Below are positions 6,541-8,322 of a stretch of DNA of 8,322 nt, piece by piece. This DNA comes from Spirochaetaceae bacterium. GTDB taxonomy: Bacteria; Spirochaetota; Spirochaetia; Spirochaetales_E; Spirochaetaceae_B. The notes under the pieces are model-generated. The model made no database searches. It saw nothing but the letters and a program-made list of their open reading frames with translations, and had not been told where the DNA came from. Numbering within the stretch: position 1 is the stretch's first letter; the number at the start of each line of letters is the position of its first letter. The stretch spans positions 1 through 8,322 of the forward strand of contig QKJO01000005.1 in NCBI GenBank assembly GCA_003249275.1, given 5' to 3'. Made by a program: the position numbers and the translations under genes.

Positions 6541-6670
6541 TTTTCGGTTCTCCTTTGTGCATAATTCCGGGAACTCATCAGCCCTTCTGTCCCTCAGGCA
6601 TGGATGGCAAGCATCGCCCCGGCACAGATGAACATAACAAGTATTTAATCATTGTTCCCGATGTACTCTT

Positions 6671-6699
6671 ATTGTATACCAGTTGTATATAGTTGGCAA
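6671..6699 (-). promoter_or_regulatory. Promoter of the hydroxyacid dehydrogenase gene
   Basis: On the minus strand, TTGCCA (6694-6699; five of six to TTGACA) is followed after exactly 17 bases by TACAAT (6671-6676; five of six to TATAAT). Transcription would start near 6664, leaving a leader of about 124 nt before the ATG. The -35 lies inside the 17-bp palindrome and the -10 lies inside a TTGTATAC motif, so repressor binding would directly block polymerase. Confidence 0.7.
6672..6689. promoter_or_regulatory. Two TTGTATA repeats 11 bp apart, probable GntR/FadR-type operator
   Basis: TTGTATA occurs at 6672-6678 and 6683-6689, one helical turn apart. The first continues as TTGTATACCA (6672-6681), which fits the TNGTNNNACNA-type consensus described for FadR-subfamily GntR regulators. 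The same TTGTATAC occurs at 7466-7473 in front of the second regulator. The location over the dehydrogenase -10 and spacer suggests repression by one or both adjacent regulators. Confidence 0.6.
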
Positions 6700-6704
6700 C
6701 TATA
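6688..6704. promoter_or_regulatory. 17-bp palindrome over the dehydrogenase -35
   Basis: TATAGTTGGCAACTATA has two perfect 8-base arms around a single central G. It overlaps the -35 of the minus-strand promoter and lies about 50 bp upstream of gntR1. A dimeric regulator site is the simplest reading. It overlaps the second TTGTATA repeat by two bases, so two proteins could compete here. Confidence 0.6.
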
Positions 6705-6738
6705 AGTTTCTTTTTCTTATATTCATTAATGAGAAATA

Positions 6739-6756
6739 TGCTATACTCGGATTATG
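6739..6756 (+). promoter_or_regulatory. Extended -10 promoter of gntR1 and leaderless start
   Basis: TGCTATACT (6739-6747) matches an extended -10 (TGnTATAAT) with one mismatch. The ATG at 6754 begins six bases after its last base, about where transcription should start. No Shine-Dalgarno precedes the ATG (CTCGGATT), and no good -35 is visible, which is usual for extended -10 promoters. The mRNA is therefore probably leaderless. Confidence 0.55.
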
Positions 6757-7401
6757 ACAAAGCAGAAAGTGTATGAAGAAGTAAAAAAGCGAATTGCCGA
6801 GGAGGATCTGGCTCCCGGTCAATGGATCATCGAGAGAGAATTGTGCGAAGCCTACGGAATAAGCAGAACACCGGTCCGTGAGATTCTCCTGAAGCTTTCA
6901 AACGAAGGACTGCTTGAGTCTGAAGCCGGAAAAGGCTACAAGGTCAAAAAGCTTGAATCGGAGGAAATTGTCGCCATTTTTAAAGCCAGGGCCGCCATTG
7001 AGGGTTACGCCGCCCGTCTTGCAAGCCGGTCAGGAAATCAGGGGTTAATGGATTCTCTTCGGGTTATTCATGAGAAGCTTGCTAAACTCAACTTTGATGA
7101 GAATACTCAGGAGATTCTCAGCCTGGGAAGACAGGTTCACAATCTCGTTATAGAAAGCTGCGACAATTTTCTGCTTAAGGAGTTCTATGAAAAACTCCAG
7201 AATTACACAATTCTGACGACGAACTATTCCAACAGATGGATCAACATTGAATCTCAGTCGAAGGAAGGCCATATAAAACTCATTGAAGCCATCCTTTCGG
7301 GGGATGCGGATGCGGCAGAACGGGCCATGTGGGACCATCTGCAAACAACAATCCGACTCCTTCTGAACAGCTATATCTCCAGCTATGCCGAACTTCTGTA
7401 A
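6754..7401 (+). CDS. GntR-family transcriptional regulator, FadR/FCD subfamily (first of two tandem paralogues)
   Basis: This 215-residue DNA-binding regulator probably responds to a sugar acid or pathway intermediate. The N-terminal winged helix spans about 1-68, with the recognition helix in GISRTPVREILLKLSNEG (35-52) and the wing GKGYKVKKL (59-67). An all-helical FCD ligand domain follows, opening with KARAAIEGYAARLA (77-90). Three histidines expected as metal ligands are present: His129 (RQVHN), His173 (EGHIKL) and His195 (WDHLQ). The usual Asp four residues before the first histidine (DxxFH) is Gly125 here. It is divergent from the dehydrogenase and upstream of a close paralogue with an almost identical recognition helix. 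The start is supported by alignment of MTKQKVYE with MNKQKVYE of the paralogue; there is no Shine-Dalgarno. Target sites are inferred, not shown. Confidence 0.92.
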   Translation: MTKQKVYEEVKKRIAEEDLAPGQWIIERELCEAYGISRTPVREILLKLSNEGLLESEAGKGYKVKKLESEEIVAIFKARAAIEGYAARLASRSGNQGLMDSLRVIHEKLAKLNFDENTQEILSLGRQVHNLVIESCDNFLLKEFYEKLQNYTILTTNYSNRWINIESQSKEGHIKLIEAILSGDADAAERAMWDHLQTTIRLLLNSYISSYAELL

Positions 7402-7445
7402 ACCGCTGCGGATTCTGCCGACACTTCTTTTCTGAGATTTTTTAA

Positions 7446-7486
7446 TTGGTTTATTTAGAACGCTATTGTATACTTCCTGTACAATG
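7446..7486 (+). promoter_or_regulatory. Promoter of gntR2 with overlapping TTGTATAC operator motif
   Basis: TTGGTT (7446-7451) and TATACT (7469-7474) are separated by exactly 17 bases. Transcription would start about 7480-7484, at or a few bases before the ATG at 7484, and no Shine-Dalgarno is present, so translation is leaderless or nearly so. ATTGTA (7465-7470) and TACAAT (7480-7485) form an inverted repeat with nine bases between, and TTGTATAC (7466-7473) repeats the motif of the dehydrogenase promoter. Auto- or cross-repression by the GntR pair is likely. Confidence 0.6.
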
Positions 7487-8137
7487 AACAAACAGAAAGT
7501 CTATGAAATTTTAAAAAAACGTATCGCCGAAGAAGAACTGCTGCCGGGTCAGTGGATTGTGGAACGTGATATCTGTGATACCTTCGGAATCAGCAGGACA
7601 CCTGTACGCGAGATCCTTCAGAAAATGGCGAACGAAGGACTTCTGGAATCGGAGACGGGCAAGGGTTATAAGGTAAGAAAACTGTCGACCGAAGATATTA
7701 TTGCCATCTACAAGGCCAGGGCTGCAGTGGAAGGTTATGCAGCAAGGTTGGCCTGCGTCAATAAATCATCTGAATTTATAGGAACGATCGATTCCATCAG
7801 AAAGGATATTGAAGCGGCTGATTTACCCCGTGATATCAGTAAAGTTCAAAGTCAGGGACGCAATCTGCATGATGCAATCATGCAGGAGACCGGAAATTTC
7901 CTGCTTCAGGAATTCTATGAAAAACTCAGAAATTTTACGATACTTTCCAACAATTACACTAAAAGCAGGGGCAGCAAAGAGCTGGAAGGGACTGCCAAGC
8001 TAGGGCATCTGAAACTCATCGAGGCTTTGAAGCAGAATGATCCGGAGGTTGCGGAAATGACGATGAAACAGCACCTGCAGGATGGAATCCGCCTGGTTCT
8101 TGAAACCTACATAAGCAACTCTTCCGACCTGTTCTGA
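7484..8137 (+). CDS. GntR-family transcriptional regulator, FadR/FCD subfamily (second tandem paralogue)
   Basis: This 217-residue protein is homologous to its neighbour at 6754-7401 over its whole length, with roughly half or more of residues identical by eye and the highest match in the first 90. The winged helix has GISRTPVREILQKMANEG (35-52) and GKGYKVRKL (59-67); the FCD domain opens with KARAAVEGYAARLA (77-90). Histidines 129, 175 and 197 match the metal-ligand positions, and Gly125 again replaces the expected Asp. I use the ATG at 7484, not the TTG at 7466: the latter would add six residues absent in the paralogue and would place the start upstream of the likely transcription start. 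The near-identical recognition helices suggest that both proteins bind the same operators, while the diverged FCD domains may sense different ligands. It has its own promoter, 82 bp after gntR1. Confidence 0.92.
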   Translation: MNKQKVYEILKKRIAEEELLPGQWIVERDICDTFGISRTPVREILQKMANEGLLESETGKGYKVRKLSTEDIIAIYKARAAVEGYAARLACVNKSSEFIGTIDSIRKDIEAADLPRDISKVQSQGRNLHDAIMQETGNFLLQEFYEKLRNFTILSNNYTKSRGSKELEGTAKLGHLKLIEALKQNDPEVAEMTMKQHLQDGIRLVLETYISNSSDLF

Positions 8138-8143
8138 AACGGA

Positions 8144-8173
8144 AGGGATGCCGCGTCTTTCTGCAGCATCCCT
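8144..8173. terminator. Possible weak bidirectional terminator between convergent genes
   Basis: AGGGATGC (8144-8151) pairs perfectly with GCATCCCT (8166-8173) around a 14-base loop, in the 44-bp gap between two convergent stop codons. The T-run is poor on both strands (TCCGTTT on the minus strand, CCTGTG on the plus), so termination may be weak. Its place supports a terminator more than its sequence does. Confidence 0.5.
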
Positions 8174-8181
8174 CCTGTGAA

Positions 8182-8322
8182 TCAGCGTACCAGAGTAGGC
8201 TTCTTACTGTCGAATTTCCAGTCTTTGACCAGAAACTGCATAGCCTCTGCGTCATTTCTGTGACCGTAACTCAGAGTGTTATAAAGCTTGTTCGCTTCTT
8301 CCACCCTGTTCATATCAATCTC
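8182..8322 (-). CDS. Second glucarate dehydratase-like enolase (C-terminal 46 residues only)
   Basis: The minus-strand reading that ends in TGA at 8182-8184 gives EIDMNRVEEANKLYN, then GHRNDAEAMQFLVKDW, then KFDSKKPTLVR. This lines up without gaps with the end of the GudD at 2043-3374 ([42 protein letters not shown]). It is clearly the same subfamily but diverged, with His in GHRND where GudD has Ala in GARDD. The active-site half lies right of the window, so catalytic competence cannot be judged. It could be a GudX-like paralogue or a dehydratase for another aldarate. It is convergent with gntR2 and probably part of a further minus-strand operon. Confidence 0.82.
   Translation of the reverse strand, partial: EIDMNRVEEANKLYNTLSYGHRNDAEAMQFLVKDWKFDSKKPTLVR

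Larger units (their letters stand above)
6541..6753. promoter_or_regulatory. Divergent control region between the dehydrogenase and gntR1
   Basis: This 213-bp stretch contains the dehydrogenase promoter and its roughly 124-nt leader, a 17-bp palindrome, two TTGTATA repeats, a 10-bp AT palindrome TCATTAATGA (6723-6732), and the gntR1 extended -10. No protein gene is supported, apart from a speculative 24-codon leader frame at 6578-6652. The parts are listed separately. Confidence 0.75.

Noticed and set aside
7402..7445. Possible intrinsic terminator after gntR1 (CCGCTGCGG with a later T-rich run)
   Set aside because: The palindrome has only a four-base stem with a one-base loop, and the T-run is some 25 bases away, so a terminator is not supported.
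7466..7483. TTG at 7466 as the start of the second regulator
   Set aside because: It would add six residues missing in the paralogue, lacks a ribosome site and overlaps the -10 element; the ATG at 7484 aligns exactly.
7045..7491. A 148-codon minus-strand open frame across gntR1 and the gntR1-gntR2 gap
   Set aside because: It lies antisense to a well-supported regulator and has no motif or ribosome site.
8016..8255. A 79-codon minus-strand open frame at the right end
   Set aside because: It is out of frame with the dehydratase-like C-terminus at 8182-8322, which aligns to GudD, and it runs into gntR2 antisense.
1..8322. CRISPR arrays, tRNA/rRNA genes, insertion sequences, toxin-antitoxin or defence genes
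   Set aside because: I saw no regularly spaced repeats, no transposase or integrase motifs, no terminal repeats and no RNA-gene signatures; the window reads as an ordinary metabolic locus with rich regulation.

Overview
The window is about 8.3 kb of bacterial DNA carrying a compact sugar-acid (aldarate) catabolic locus. The organism is most likely a Gram-negative bacterium. The secreted binding protein has an N-terminus (short Lys-Lys hydrophobic leader, then A-EGQAEEG) of a style common in free-living spirochaetes (Spirochaeta/Sphaerochaeta/Treponema relatives). That assignment is an inference of moderate strength; nothing else in the window fixes the taxon.

Layout. Reading leftward on the minus strand from about 6.66 kb: a D-2-hydroxyacid dehydrogenase (5497-6540); a 254-bp non-coding gap; a DapA/NanA-family lyase with a TTG start (4343-5242); a GarR-type tartronate semialdehyde reductase (3394-4287); a full-length D-glucarate dehydratase GudD (2043-3374); and the three genes of a tripartite tricarboxylate transporter (TTT): receptor tctC (954-1982), small membrane subunit tctB (431-880, GTG start) and the N-terminal 136 residues of large membrane subunit tctA (1-409, cut by the window edge). 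On the plus strand, divergent from the dehydrogenase, lie two tandem paralogous GntR/FadR-type regulators (6754-7401 and 7484-8137). Convergent with them, at the right edge, is the C-terminal end of a second, divergent glucarate dehydratase-like enolase (8182-8322, minus).

Proposed working. The TTT receptor captures a dicarboxylic sugar acid in the periplasm and TctAB import it. GudD dehydrates glucarate to 5-keto-4-deoxyglucarate. The DapA-family enzyme probably cleaves this to pyruvate plus tartronate semialdehyde, a job done in E. coli by the unrelated GarL, and GarR reduces the semialdehyde to D-glycerate. No garL, glycerate kinase or ketoglutarate-semialdehyde dehydrogenase is in the window.

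Regulation. The intergenic DNA is rich in signals. A near-consensus promoter for the dehydrogenase is overlapped by a 17-bp palindrome and by two TTGTATA repeats one helical turn apart. The second regulator's promoter has the same TTGTATAC motif over its -10. Both regulators appear to be translated from leaderless or nearly leaderless mRNAs. A separate 19-bp palindrome lies upstream of the lyase. Perfect stem-loops lie at three boundaries inside the operon, two of them bracketing tctC. The only stretch above about 120 bp without a gene, other than the 5243-5496 gap, is the 6541-6753 divergent control region; both are described below.
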